From a virus, in the IMG/VR virus record IMGVR_UViG_3300046542_000377, positions 1 through 29,580 of that record: a stretch of DNA of 29,580 nt; one strand, 5' to 3'. Positions 8,485 through 17,054 of this stretch are shown here, one piece after another. Below the pieces are notes generated by a model. The model was not told the DNA's origin and did not search any database. It was given only the letters and a program-made list of their open reading frames with translations. Position 1 is the first letter of the stretch, and each line of letters opens with the position of its first letter. Position numbers and translations under genes: made by a program.

Positions 8485-9092
8485 AAAGTCTACTGCCGAG
8501 CAATAGCACGCAACTGGAGCGCGCGCTGGAAGCATCATTCTACGAACGCACGATTATCCCGTTGCGCACGCTCTACAACGCGCAGACCTGTCCGGTTCAT
8601 TTGCTACCGCATCTTGCGTGGGCGTGGTCGGTCGATCGCTGGGACTACCGATGGTCAGAGGCGACCAAGCGTAGTGCTATCGCCGCCTCGTATTACATCC
8701 ATGCCCGCAAAGGGACCATTGGTGCGTTGCGCCGCGTGGTCGAGCCTTTGGGCTATCTGATCGAGATCATCGAGTGGTTCAACACGGTGCCAGAGGGTGT
8801 GCCGGGCACCTTTGCGCTAAAGGTCGGCGTGTTGGACACCGGCATCACCGAGGAAATGTTTCAGGAGTTGGAACGCCTGATCGACGACGCCAAGCCGGTG
8901 ACCCGGCATCTGACCGGGCTCGATATCACACTGGAAACCCGCTTGAACGCTTATGTCGGTTTCGCTGTGTACGACGGCGATGAGATCGATGTTTATCCCT
9001 GGACCAACCCCGACATCGACGTGGTGATTCAGGGTCACCACGGTGTTAACGAATACACCCTCGACGAATTGGACGTGTACCCCCATGGTTAA
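8481..9092 (+). CDS. Phage tail protein I
   Basis: This 203-residue protein joins the baseplate wedge to the tail fibre in P2-like tails. It is recognised by SLLPSNSTQLERALEASFYERT, CPVHLLPHLAWAWSVDRWDYRWSEATKR and the helix IHARKGTIGALRRVVEPLGY. The ATG at 8481 overlaps the J stop, so this start is preferred over the longer frame. Its 3' end overlaps the tail fibre start by 8 bases. The last 50 residues are Asp/Tyr-rich with repeated DEIDVYPW/DELDVYPH phrases, which may form the fibre docking surface (inference). Confidence 0.93.
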   Translation: MKSLLPSNSTQLERALEASFYERTIIPLRTLYNAQTCPVHLLPHLAWAWSVDRWDYRWSEATKRSAIAASYYIHARKGTIGALRRVVEPLGYLIEIIEWFNTVPEGVPGTFALKVGVLDTGITEEMFQELERLIDDAKPVTRHLTGLDITLETRLNAYVGFAVYDGDEIDVYPWTNPDIDVVIQGHHGVNEYTLDELDVYPHG

Positions 9093-10512
9093 TCAAAATT
9101 CTCTGTTCGGCGGCATGCTTACGACGCTGGGGGCCGCCAAGAAAACCAACTGCGACGTGCTGGGTATCCCGTGGGAACCGCGCTACATGTTGATTGGCGA
9201 TGCGAATGGCACCGATCCGGTGCCCAGTCCATCACAAACCAAGCTGGTCAATCAGGTCTACCGGGCGCAGCTCAATCAGTTGCGCGTGTCTCCCACCGAC
9301 GACAACATTCTGATCGCCGAGCTGGTGCTGCCGCCCGACGTCGGCGGCTGGTGGATTCGCGAGCTTGCCCTGGAAGACAAGGATGGCGTGTTTTCAGCGG
9401 TGGCCAACGCCGCGCCCAGTTACAAGCCGTTGCTCTCGCAAGGATCGGGGCGCAACCAGGTGGTGCGAATGCACATCATCACCAGCGGCACCGCGAACAT
9501 TCAGTTGAAGATCGATCCCTCGGTGGTACTGGCGACCCGTCAGTACGTTGATACGGCAGTCAATGGTTTGCTGCCGGCCAACAAGACGGCAGGCACCTAT
9601 ACCAAGGTGACGGTGGATGATCGCGGTGTGTTCCAGTTTGGGTCGAATCCGACTTCGTTGTCGGGGTACGGCATCACCAACGCCTTCACCAAGACCGAAA
9701 CGACCAACTTGATTCAAGGAGCGCTGGCGAGTCCGTTCGTGCCGGTGTCGGTCGCCAGGGTGTTGACGGCTGATGACATGGGGCTGGTCCAGATCGATGC
9801 GACTGCCGCAGGGTTTACCGTTGAATTGCCCGAATCCAATGCGGCGCTGGGCGTGCGCAATGTGATCGTGCGGCGTACCGACAATACGGGCAACCGGTTG
9901 GTGATCAAAGCGGCAACCAACAACAAAATCAAGTTCCACACCCATCTGCGCGCCGAGGGTTACCCGTTTTTCGTCCTGATGGGCGCCGGGGATTTCTGGC
10001 ATTTGCGCAGTGATGGCGACGGTGGCTGGGTGCCCATTGCCCGGTTTGACGGCACAGCGCTGGGACGCCCGGTCTTCGAAACGACCACTGCGTTTTCGCC
10101 GGGCGGCTGGGCGGCCTTGAATGGCTGGCTGTACAACCGCGCGGAATGGCCTTGGGTCTGGGATCACGCGCAAGCCTCGGGGATGCTGGCGACCGAAGCG
10201 CAGCGTGTCGGCAATGAGGGTTGTTGGACTTCTGGCGACGGCGCTTCGACGTTCCGCAGTCCGGAGGCTCGCGCTGAATACTTGTCGGTGCTTGATGAGT
10301 CGCGCGGGATTGAAGTCGGCCGGACGGGTGGTAGCTGGAGAGCCAGTCAGAACAAGGCGCACACCCACCTCTACGGGGCACCGGTGTTTGTGGCTTCCGG
10401 TAGTGGCAACTCTGTTCTGGCCGCCGGCACCAACTATGCGACCGGCAGTAGCGGCGGAGCAGAGGCTCAGCCGCGAAACATCGCCTATCCCGGCCGTATC
10501 AAAATGATCTGA
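9085..10512 (+). CDS. Tail fibre protein with collar-type C-terminal domain
   Basis: This 475-residue receptor-binding fibre starts at the ATG at 9085. The N-terminal 150 residues (FGGMLTTLGAAKK, WEPRYMLIGDANGTDPVPSP, GGWWIRELALEDKDG) are the tail-collar fibre domain that plugs into protein I. The middle has short SGYGITNAF-type repeats and a beta-rich shaft. The C-terminal 130 residues (PGGWAALNGWLYNRAEWPWVWDHAQASG, then AHTHLYG and NIAYPGRIKMI) resemble a collar/adhesin tip, where the HTH-type histidine motif may bind metal. It is followed directly by its assembly chaperone. Long antisense frames opposite it are coding shadows. Confidence 0.88.
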   Translation: MVNQNSLFGGMLTTLGAAKKTNCDVLGIPWEPRYMLIGDANGTDPVPSPSQTKLVNQVYRAQLNQLRVSPTDDNILIAELVLPPDVGGWWIRELALEDKDGVFSAVANAAPSYKPLLSQGSGRNQVVRMHIITSGTANIQLKIDPSVVLATRQYVDTAVNGLLPANKTAGTYTKVTVDDRGVFQFGSNPTSLSGYGITNAFTKTETTNLIQGALASPFVPVSVARVLTADDMGLVQIDATAAGFTVELPESNAALGVRNVIVRRTDNTGNRLVIKAATNNKIKFHTHLRAEGYPFFVLMGAGDFWHLRSDGDGGWVPIARFDGTALGRPVFETTTAFSPGGWAALNGWLYNRAEWPWVWDHAQASGMLATEAQRVGNEGCWTSGDGASTFRSPEARAEYLSVLDESRGIEVGRTGGSWRASQNKAHTHLYGAPVFVASGSGNSVLAAGTNYATGSSGGAEAQPRNIAYPGRIKMI

Positions 10513-10519
10513 GGTGTCT

Positions 10520-11068
10520 ATGAAAGAAATATACGTCGTGGGGGTTGCGGGCGTTTTGTCCGGGCCGGAAGTGCTGAAGGTTATTCCCGGCATCGGCTAC
10601 CAAAAGCCGGAGAACGCGGTGGAGTTGCCAGCGGTGCTGGAGGTGCCGGCGGAGGGATTCGCGTGGGCACTGGTGAGCGGCAAGGCCGTGCAGGTGCCCG
10701 ATCATCGCGGGATTGTTTTTCGCACCGAGGACGGTGTGGCGCAGGAGCACTTTGAGGTGGGCAGTCTGCCGGCCGATCTGACCTGGAAGCCGTGGCCCGG
10801 TCTGTTTCATGTGTGGGGCGGTGATGGCTGGGAGTTGGACGCGGCAGCGCAGTTGGAAGCCACCAAGGCGATCGAGCGGGTGTGGCGCAACGCCCAGATT
10901 GCCGCCACCGACTACCTGGTATTTCCGGACTATCCGATCAGCAGTGAGCAACGCGCCGAGTTGTACGCCTATCGGCAACAGCTGCGGGATTGGCCGGCGG
11001 CAGGGCCCTTCCCGGGCCAGTCTGGTCGACCGTCGGCGCCGGATTGGGTTGCCGACTTACCCGAGTAA
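10520..11068 (+). CDS. Tail fibre assembly chaperone
   Basis: At 182 residues, this has a C-terminal part carrying the phage tail assembly chaperone signature: ERVWRNAQIAATDYLVFPDYPIS, then EQRAELYAYRQQLRDWP. The N-terminal half (GVAGVLSGPEVLKVIPGIGYQKPE) is probably a fibre-specific module. The ATG at 10520 has GAGGTG just upstream; a GTG two codons earlier is the alternative. Its place immediately after the fibre gene supports a role in folding or attaching the fibre. A strong terminator follows the stop. Confidence 0.85.
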   Translation: MKEIYVVGVAGVLSGPEVLKVIPGIGYQKPENAVELPAVLEVPAEGFAWALVSGKAVQVPDHRGIVFRTEDGVAQEHFEVGSLPADLTWKPWPGLFHVWGGDGWELDAAAQLEATKAIERVWRNAQIAATDYLVFPDYPISSEQRAELYAYRQQLRDWPAAGPFPGQSGRPSAPDWVADLPE

Positions 11069-11093
11069 CGCCCCGCACTGATGGGGCGTTTTC
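11067..11093 (+). terminator. Intrinsic terminator after the fibre module
   Basis: An AACGCCCC/GGGGCGTT stem with an 8-base loop runs into TTTT. It overlaps the stop codon of the assembly chaperone and closes the fibre transcription unit. Confidence 0.82.
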
Positions 11094-11099
11094 TTATCC

Positions 11100-11111
11100 G
11101 TTACGCGTAAC
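11100..11111 (+). repeat. 12-bp palindrome GTTACGCGTAAC, copy 1
   Basis: A perfect palindrome between two terminator hairpins, 60 bases before the sheath start. An identical core recurs at 17057-17068 upstream of gene D, also in front of a terminator. It could be a binding site for a dimeric late-gene regulator or a spacer hairpin; both are inference. Confidence 0.6.
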
Positions 11112-11127
11112 ACGAACATCCCTGACT

Positions 11128-11150
11128 GCCTCGCTCATGCGGGGCTTTTT
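11128..11150 (+). terminator. Intrinsic terminator before the tail sheath gene
   Basis: A GCCTCGC/GCGGGGC stem (one G-T pair) with a TCAT loop is followed by TTTTT and then, after five bases, CTGGAG, the sheath ribosome binding site. Two terminators in 80 bp insulate the sheath unit from the fibre unit. Confidence 0.8.
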
Positions 11151-11171
11151 CGTTTCTGGAGATTGAGCCTT

Positions 11172-12338
11172 ATGAGTTTCTTTCACGGCGTCACCACCAT
11201 GTTGATCGACACTGGTGCGCGGACGATTTCGCTGCCGTCCTCGTCGATCATCGGCCTGTGCGACACGTTCACCCCGGGTTTGATCGGCGGCGGTGCGGCC
11301 AAGGCGGGTGAGTTGGTATTGCTCACCTCTGAGGGCGAAGCCATTGCAGCATTCGGTGCAGGGTCGGCGATCGCCAAGGCGGCAGCTGCAATCTATGTCC
11401 GGGCCAAGGCGGTGATCGTTGCCATCGGCGTGCCCAAGCTGGAAGACGCCGCGTTGCAAACGTCCGCCATCATCGGCGGTGTTCTCGCCAATGGTCAACG
11501 TACCGGTCTGCAAGCACTGCTGGACGGCAAGAGTAAACATAATGCCCAGCCGAAGCTGGTGATCGCGCCGAAGCATTCCGCCACGCAAGCGGTAGCGACA
11601 GCCATGGATGCGCTGGCCGGCAAGTTGCGTGCGATTGGCATCATCGACGGACCGAACACCACCGATGAAGCCGCCATGGCTTATGCCCTGGAGTTCGGCA
11701 GCAAGCGCCTGTACATGGTCGATCCCGGCGTGCAGTTCTGGGACACGATCGTCAGCGCAACAGTCGATGCCCCGGCTTCGGCTTGGGTCGCGGGCTTGTT
11801 CGCCTGGACCGATGCGAACTACGGCTATTGGGCGTCGCCGTCGAACAAGGAGTTTGTCGGCATCACTGGGACCACTCGCCCGATCGAATACCTGGACGGT
11901 GATGAGACCTGCCGGGCCAACCTGCTGAACAACGCGAACATTGCCACGATCACCCGGGACGGTGGTTATCGCCTATGGGGCAACCGCACGTTGTCCAGCG
12001 ATCCGAAATGGGCATTCGTCACCCGCGTGCGCACCTGCGACATCCTCATGGATGCGATTCAGGCGGGGCACAAATGGGCGGTCGATCGCTCGATCACCAA
12101 GACCTATGTGCAGGACGTCACCGAAGGCCTTCAAGCGTTCATGCGCGATCAGAAGAACGCCGGCGCGGTGATCAACTTCGAGGTCTACCCGGACAAGGAA
12201 AAGAACACGGCCAGCCAGATCGAGCAGGGCAAAATTTTTTGGCGCATTCGCTTTACCGATGTGCCACCGGCAGAAAACCCGAACTTCCTCATCGAGGTCA
12301 CCAACGAGTGGCTGACCGAAGTTCTTGAAACCGCCTAA
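11172..12338 (+). CDS. Contractile tail sheath protein (P2 FI-like)
   Basis: This 388-residue sheath subunit contracts to drive the tube through the envelope. Hallmarks are the N-terminal GVTTMLIDTGARTISLPSSSIIGLCDTF, a central SAWVAGLFAWTDANYGYWASPSNKE, RLWGNRTLSSDPKWAFVTRVRT and the C-terminal FRIRFTDVPPAENPNFLIEVTNEW. The ATG at 11172 lies 9 bases behind CTGGAG; an upstream TTG in frame is less likely. It is followed after 12 bases by the tube gene, the usual FI-FII pair. Confidence 0.96.
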   Translation: MSFFHGVTTMLIDTGARTISLPSSSIIGLCDTFTPGLIGGGAAKAGELVLLTSEGEAIAAFGAGSAIAKAAAAIYVRAKAVIVAIGVPKLEDAALQTSAIIGGVLANGQRTGLQALLDGKSKHNAQPKLVIAPKHSATQAVATAMDALAGKLRAIGIIDGPNTTDEAAMAYALEFGSKRLYMVDPGVQFWDTIVSATVDAPASAWVAGLFAWTDANYGYWASPSNKEFVGITGTTRPIEYLDGDETCRANLLNNANIATITRDGGYRLWGNRTLSSDPKWAFVTRVRTCDILMDAIQAGHKWAVDRSITKTYVQDVTEGLQAFMRDQKNAGAVINFEVYPDKEKNTASQIEQGKIFWRIRFTDVPPAENPNFLIEVTNEWLTEVLETA

Positions 12339-12350
12339 GGGGGCCGCTCA

Positions 12351-12854
12351 ATGATTCCTCAAGTTCTCTCCAGCATGAACGCGTTCGTCGACGGTGTCAG
12401 TTTTGCCGGCGACGTGCCCACGTTGTCACTGCCCAAGGTGACCCAAAAGACCGATGACTACCAAGGCGGTGGTATGTCCGCCCCGATCGAAATGGCCATG
12501 GGTCTGGAAAAGCTCGAAGCGGCGTTTACCACCCTCGGCGTGCGTCGCGAGTCGTTGAAGTACTTCGGGCTGGCTGATCAGACCGCTTGCACCATCGTTT
12601 TTCGTGGCGCCTTCCGAGGGCTGAAAGGAGCGGTTACGCCGGTGGTAGTGACCCTGCGCGGTGGCATCAAAGAGGTCGACATGGGCGACTGGAAGCCGGG
12701 CGACAAGGCTGAAATCAAGCATGCGATCAAGGCTGTTTACTACAAGCTCGAAATCGACGGTCGCGTCATGTACGAGATCGATCCCATCAACATGATTCAG
12801 GTGATTGACGGTGTCGATCAACTGGCTGCAGAACGCTCGGCCCTGGGCCTTTAA
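12351..12854 (+). CDS. Major tail tube protein (P2 FII-like)
   Basis: This 167-residue tube subunit begins IPQVLSSMNAFVDGVSFAGDVPTLSLPKVTQKTDDYQGGGM, a stretch shared by P2-type tube proteins. KEVDMGDWKPGDKAEIKHAIKAVYYKLEIDG near the C-terminus is the other strong landmark. GGGGG lies 9 bases before the ATG. It is directly downstream of the sheath and upstream of the E gene, keeping P2 order. Confidence 0.95.
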   Translation: MIPQVLSSMNAFVDGVSFAGDVPTLSLPKVTQKTDDYQGGGMSAPIEMAMGLEKLEAAFTTLGVRRESLKYFGLADQTACTIVFRGAFRGLKGAVTPVVVTLRGGIKEVDMGDWKPGDKAEIKHAIKAVYYKLEIDGRVMYEIDPINMIQVIDGVDQLAAERSALGL

Positions 12855-12866
12855 GGACGCACGAAC

Positions 12867-13178
12867 ATGACACAAGTAAGCCTGAACAAGCCGCTGCCGA
12901 AGTGGCTGGAACTCACCGACGACGGCGTGATCGTAACGCTCGCCTATAAGAGCAGCATCATGGGCGTGCTGGTCGACAAGTTGTCGATGCGCGCGCCCAG
13001 CGTGAAGGACATGGAGGCGGCCAAGGCGGCCGGCGGTGGTGAATACGACAAGATGGAAAAGAACCTCTTTTGCAGCTTGCTCACGGCCACCGACGCGGAT
13101 CTGGCCGGCCTGAAGATCAAGGACTACAACCGCTTGCAGGCCGGCTATTTTCGTCTGGTTGAAGAAGACGACCTGTAA
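12867..13178 (+). CDS. Tail assembly protein E (tape-measure chaperone)
   Basis: This 103-residue protein sits between tube and tape measure, where contractile phages encode the chaperone that coats the tape measure during assembly. It has KPLPKWLELTDDGVIVTLAY, then LSMRAPSVKDMEAAKAAGG and a helical second half ending LQAGYFRLVEEDDL. An AAGGAC ribosome binding site precedes the ATG. Near its 3' end a second reading frame opens that would extend the product (see the next entry). The long antisense frame across this gene is a shadow. Confidence 0.85.
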   Translation: MTQVSLNKPLPKWLELTDDGVIVTLAYKSSIMGVLVDKLSMRAPSVKDMEAAKAAGGGEYDKMEKNLFCSLLTATDADLAGLKIKDYNRLQAGYFRLVEEDDL

Positions 13179-13290
13179 CGAAGCCACGTTGAAGACGCTG
13201 GCCCGACGCTTGGCCAAAGAGACCGGTTTCTCGGCGGCCGAGATCAAGGCCATGCCGTTTTCGGAAATGGTGTGGTGGCTCACGGATTGA
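13150..13290 (+). CDS. E' extension of the tail chaperone, in the +1 frame
   Basis: This frame is open from 13114 to the TGA at 13288 and reads into a coherent C-terminal domain (ETLKTLARRLAKETGF, SAAEIKAMPFSEMVWWLTD). Paired WW near the end and a position before the tape measure fit the E/E' or G/GT arrangement, where a minority of ribosomes shift frame. Relative to E this is the +1 (equally -2) frame; the -1 frame stops at once. The only codon allowing a cognate +1 slip in the overlap is UUU followed by C at 13149. Independent initiation at TTG 13159 or 13189 is the alternative. No good ribosome binding site precedes either TTG. Confidence 0.65.
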   Translation, partial: FVWLKKTTCNEATLKTLARRLAKETGFSAAEIKAMPFSEMVWWLTD

Positions 13291-13326
13291 GCCGCCTTTG
13301 ATTGACCCGACGTAAAGGGCACGCAC

Positions 13327-15969
13327 ATGGCGAACAAACTCGCGCTCGGCCTGGTGATTGGCGGGGCGGTCAGCTCTACCGTGGGTTCGGCGTTTAAGGA
13401 TGTCTCCGGTCGCATCAAGCGCCTTGAGGCCGAGGGTCAAAAAGCCCGGGTACTGGAAAAGACCATTGGCGACACCATTCGACTGCGTGATGAATGGCGT
13501 AAGGCGCACATGGCTGGCGACAAGGGCGCTTCCGCCTTGTTGGGCAAGCTTGAAACCAACCTCAGCAGCCTGAAGAAACAGGGCGTCGCGGTTCGCGATC
13601 TGACCAAGGCTTACAACAGCATGGGGCAGGCGGCGGCTAAGGCCGAGTTCAAGGCCAAGGGTCACCAGCAAATCGACGAGGGCAAGCAACAGCTTAAAAG
13701 CAGTATCGGTCAGGCGGCGGCCGCCACGGCGGCGATGGCCATTCCGACCAAGGTCAGCGCGGACTATGGCGCGATCATTCGTGACATTGCGATCAAGTCG
13801 AACATTGCCAACAAGCCCGAAGAAGCGCAGATGTCGAGGAAGATTATCGACACGTCGCGTGACACAGGGATGGCGCGTAACCAGGTGGCCGAGGTGGTTA
13901 ACGCGTTGGTGGGCGCAGGTATGGAGCTGGACAAAGCCATGCAGTACGCTCCGACAGCGGCCAAGTTTGCCGTGGGCCAAGGCGCGGATGGCGGCGAAAC
14001 GGCACGCATGATCAACGCCTTGGGGCAAAACGCCAAGATCTCTGATCCGGCGGTAATGCAGAAAGCGCTGGAGGCGATCGCCTATCAAGGCCAGGCAGGC
14101 AGCTTTGAAGCGGCTGACATGGCGCGCTGGTTCCCCGAACTGCTGGCCAACATGGGCAATATGAAGATCTACGGTATGGATGCCGTAACCCAACTGGGTT
14201 CGATGCTCCAGGTGCAGATGAAGACGGCCGGTGGCGCCGATGAGGCGGCCAACAACCTGAAGAACTGGATCGGAAAGATCGGCTCGGGGGATACGGTTGA
14301 TGCGTATAAAAAGGCCGGGATCGACTATCAGGGGTCGATGAACACCGGCCTGCAGAACGGAAAATCGACGCTGGAATCCAGCTTTGAACTGGCCCAGAAA
14401 TACATCGCGGCGACCGATCCGAAGAAGGCTGCCGCCATGGCCAAGGCCACGGCGGAGATCAGCAAGGAGACCGATCCGGAAAAAGCCAAAGGCATGGTCA
14501 TCGCGCTTGAGGAAGCTCTGCGAACCGGTGATTTGTTCTCGGACATGCAGGTTAAGGCCGCTTTGACTGCCTACATGCAGAACAAGGATTTGTACGCCAA
14601 GTTGAAATCGGAGTCGGCCAGTGCCACCGGGATCTTGGACAAGAACCTGGAGGAGCGCCGGCAGTCGTCAGCGCAGAAATGGTCGGAAATGGCTCAGTCG
14701 ATGGACGACGCCATGCGCGCGATCGGCGATGCCTTCCGGCCTGTCACGGACAGGGTGGCGGATGGGGTGCGCACGGCCTCCCAGGCGTTGGCCAAGCTCT
14801 CCGATGAATCGCCGCGACTGGTTACGGGGATCGGTGCGGCGGTGGCCGCCGTGATCGCCTTTCAGTCGGCGATGAGCACCTTCAAGATCGCCAAGGGCCT
14901 GCTGAACATTGGCCGCGGCTCGATGATGGGCAACCCGAATATCCCGCAAAAAGTCATTGTGGTGGGTGGCGGAATGGGCGGCGGTGGCGGTGGCGGGCTG
15001 GATGCCGGCGACCTCGATGTCGATGGCAAGGAGAAAAAGGGCGGCAAGGGCGGCAAAGGGGGCGAGGCGGGCAAGGCAGCCAAGGCGGCCAAAGGTGGCG
15101 TTGGCGGTGGCGGTAGTGGTAGTGGCGGTAGTGGTGGCGGCGTCAAAGGCGTGATCAAAGGCGCGACGGTGTTCGCTGTCGCTGAGGCCGGCTACAAGGC
15201 CTTAGACACCTACCAGAACGCCGAGACGCAGGACGAGAAGGCCGAAGGCTACGGCGCCGCCGCCGGTGGTCTGGCCGGCACGCTGGGCGGTGCGGCGGCC
15301 GGTGCTGCCCTTGGCACGCTACTGTTTCCGGTGGTCGGGACCGCGATAGGTGGTCTGATCGGCGGGGTGCTCGGCAGCATGGGCGGCGACGCCCTGGGCG
15401 GTTACATCGGCAAGTCGCTGTTTGGCGGCGACGATGCGCTGAAGAGCATGCCAGCGGCCGGTCCGCTGATGATGGCCAACGCCGGGCAGAACATTGCGCC
15501 GGTGATGGGCGACATCGCCAAGTCGTTCGACACGGCGCCCAAAGCGTTTGAGCCGCCGCCGGTGTCGTATGACCCGCGCGATCCTGACTCCAAAGACGCC
15601 ATGCTGCTGCCGCACTTTGCCAACAAGGTGCGGTTCCCGGGCTCAGAGTTGCGCCGGCCCAAGGTCATTCGCTCCGGGCTGGAAGATCCGGCGCCGCAAC
15701 CGGGTGACGCCGCGCGGGCCATGATGTTGCCGCCGGCCAGTGCCGACGCGGCGATGGCAGCGGGGCCGCTGGCCTTGGCGCCGAAGCCGGCCCCGACCAC
15801 GGTCGAGACGAAAGTAGACATTCAGGCGCCGTTTACGCTGACGGTCAATGGCGACGTGAAGGACGCGGCGACGCTCTACGGCCAGCTCAAGCCCATGCTC
15901 GATCAGCACTATCGCGACATGGCCAAGCAAGCCAGCAGCACCAAGCTGTATGACGAACCGCACGTTTAA
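13327..15969 (+). CDS. Tail tape measure protein
   Basis: This 880-residue protein sets tail length and is injected ahead of the DNA. It begins LALGLVIGGAVSSTVGSAFKDV, typical of P2 gpT-like tape measures, followed by helices. Residues 150-300 hold the conserved tape measure core (GMARNQVAEVVNALVGAG, GGETARMINALGQNAK, MARWFPELLANMGNMK). Residues 546-608 are a Gly/Lys/Ser-rich linker with poly-Gly runs. Residues 642-698 form a glycine-zipper hydrophobic stretch (GGLAGTLGGAAAGAALGTLL, VVGTAIGGLIGGVLGSMGGD) that could insert into the host inner membrane during ejection (inference). AAAGGG precedes the ATG. Confidence 0.94.
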   Translation: MANKLALGLVIGGAVSSTVGSAFKDVSGRIKRLEAEGQKARVLEKTIGDTIRLRDEWRKAHMAGDKGASALLGKLETNLSSLKKQGVAVRDLTKAYNSMGQAAAKAEFKAKGHQQIDEGKQQLKSSIGQAAAATAAMAIPTKVSADYGAIIRDIAIKSNIANKPEEAQMSRKIIDTSRDTGMARNQVAEVVNALVGAGMELDKAMQYAPTAAKFAVGQGADGGETARMINALGQNAKISDPAVMQKALEAIAYQGQAGSFEAADMARWFPELLANMGNMKIYGMDAVTQLGSMLQVQMKTAGGADEAANNLKNWIGKIGSGDTVDAYKKAGIDYQGSMNTGLQNGKSTLESSFELAQKYIAATDPKKAAAMAKATAEISKETDPEKAKGMVIALEEALRTGDLFSDMQVKAALTAYMQNKDLYAKLKSESASATGILDKNLEERRQSSAQKWSEMAQSMDDAMRAIGDAFRPVTDRVADGVRTASQALAKLSDESPRLVTGIGAAVAAVIAFQSAMSTFKIAKGLLNIGRGSMMGNPNIPQKVIVVGGGMGGGGGGGLDAGDLDVDGKEKKGGKGGKGGEAGKAAKAAKGGVGGGGSGSGGSGGGVKGVIKGATVFAVAEAGYKALDTYQNAETQDEKAEGYGAAAGGLAGTLGGAAAGAALGTLLFPVVGTAIGGLIGGVLGSMGGDALGGYIGKSLFGGDDALKSMPAAGPLMMANAGQNIAPVMGDIAKSFDTAPKAFEPPPVSYDPRDPDSKDAMLLPHFANKVRFPGSELRRPKVIRSGLEDPAPQPGDAARAMMLPPASADAAMAAGPLALAPKPAPTTVETKVDIQAPFTLTVNGDVKDAATLYGQLKPMLDQHYRDMAKQASSTKLYDEPHV

Positions 15970-15981
15970 TCAGGGGGACAT

Positions 15982-16842
15982 ATGTCTGATCAGGAAACGC
16001 CTGCATTGCAGCAATTGCAGTCTGGGTTGAAATACCTTGCGTCGGCCGGCGAGACCGGTCGGCGCAGCCTGGACGGCATGCTGGGGCCGATGAATGGCGC
16101 GATCGGGGAAATCACCGGGGCCGCGTCCGAGCTGGAGGGGTTGCCCTTTGTCGGGCCGGCGGTCGGGGCCAAGTTGCAGCGGGTGATGCGCGGGGTGCAG
16201 GCGGCTCAGGCCAAGGTCGGGCAAGTGGTGGCCACCTACAACAAGGCCGCCCGCGCGCTGTCTCAAATCGACGAGCGCGTGGCCACGCTGAAGGAGCAGG
16301 CCAGCAAAGCGGCGACGGCGATCAACAAGATCGCCGGCAAGGTCAGCCCGTCGCTGGCCAACATTCTGCCGACGGGTGCGCTGGCCACCGATGGCACGCC
16401 GGCGCCGGAGGCGGTGAAACCGTTTCCGCACCTGCTGATCCTTCAGCCGCTCGATCCCAAGGCGCAGCCGTATTACTTCAACCTCGACACCGCGGCCTTT
16501 GACTCGCTGCGCCGCTCGACCGAATTCCGCTGGGCCTCTCAAGAGCGCCTGTCGCGTCGGCCGGCACTACAAGGCGTTGGCATGGGTGACGAGAAAATCA
16601 CGCTTAAGGGGCAGATTTTCCCGGGCTTCAAGGGCGGGCTGAAGCAGCTCGACACGCTGCGCTCGATCGGCGCCCAGCTTCAGCCGCTGACGCTGACCAC
16701 GGGCTATGGCGATGTGCTGGGCACCTGGTGCTTGAAGAGCGTCGACGAAGATCAAAGCGCGCTGATGCAAGGCGGGATTCCGCGTAAACAAGAGTTCACC
16801 CTGGAGTTTGTGCGCTATGGCGACGATATGCAGAACGTCTGA
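15982..16842 (+). CDS. Tail protein U-like with a long N-terminal extension
   Basis: The last 140 residues match P2 gpU: FNLDTAAFDSLRRSTEFRWA, QERLSRRPALQGVGMGDEKI, then LKGQIFPGFKGGLKQLDTLR and PRKQEFTLEFVRYGDD at the end. P2 gpU is about 160 residues; this protein is 286. The extra 140 residues at the N-terminus are predicted helical, Ala/Lys-rich and contain IDERVATLKEQASKAATAINKI. They may pack against the tape measure (inference). CAGGGGG lies upstream of the ATG. Its 3' end overlaps gene X by 26 bases. Confidence 0.86.
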   Translation: MSDQETPALQQLQSGLKYLASAGETGRRSLDGMLGPMNGAIGEITGAASELEGLPFVGPAVGAKLQRVMRGVQAAQAKVGQVVATYNKAARALSQIDERVATLKEQASKAATAINKIAGKVSPSLANILPTGALATDGTPAPEAVKPFPHLLILQPLDPKAQPYYFNLDTAAFDSLRRSTEFRWASQERLSRRPALQGVGMGDEKITLKGQIFPGFKGGLKQLDTLRSIGAQLQPLTLTTGYGDVLGTWCLKSVDEDQSALMQGGIPRKQEFTLEFVRYGDDMQNV

Positions 16843-17023
16843 CGGGGATTTGCTCGACACCATTTGCCATAACTTCTATGGCCACCTCAACGGCAGTGTT
16901 GAGGCGGTGTTTGATGCCAATCAGGGGCTGGCAGAGGAGGAGCAGCCATTCCGCACCGGCTTGCTCATTGTGTTGCCGGATCTGCCGAGCCCGGTCATCG
17001 AGGCGGTCACGCTGTGGGACTGA
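16817..17023 (+). CDS. Tail protein X (LysM-like baseplate/hub protein)
   Basis: This 68-residue protein starts at the ATG inside the end of gene U. MATICRTSDGDLLDTICHNFYG, SVEAVFDANQGLAEEEQPFRTG and LIVLPDLP are the standard P2 gpX pattern, a LysM-like small domain thought to bridge hub and tube. The 26-base overlap with U means its ribosome binding site (GGAG at 16803) lies within U. It is followed by a 16-bp palindrome and a terminator. Confidence 0.9.
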   Translation: MATICRTSDGDLLDTICHNFYGHLNGSVEAVFDANQGLAEEEQPFRTGLLIVLPDLPSPVIEAVTLWD

Positions 17024-17054
17024 CCCCGTCCGGAGTCGCCGCCGGCGCCTGATC

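Noticed and set aside
9394-10593. 399-residue minus-strand open frame
   Set aside because: Opposite the tail fibre and assembly chaperone genes; explained by high-GC codon bias, with no ribosome binding site or recognisable domain.
12426-13418. 330-residue minus-strand open frame
   Set aside because: Shadow of the tube, E and tape measure genes, whose identities are firm.
13117-14193. 358-residue minus-strand open frame
   Set aside because: Shadow of the tape measure gene; the composition is His/Arg-rich as in antisense artefacts.
14965-15150. Short G-rich repeats as a possible repeat array
   Set aside because: They are in-frame Gly/Ser/Lys codons of the tape measure linker, not an array with spacers.
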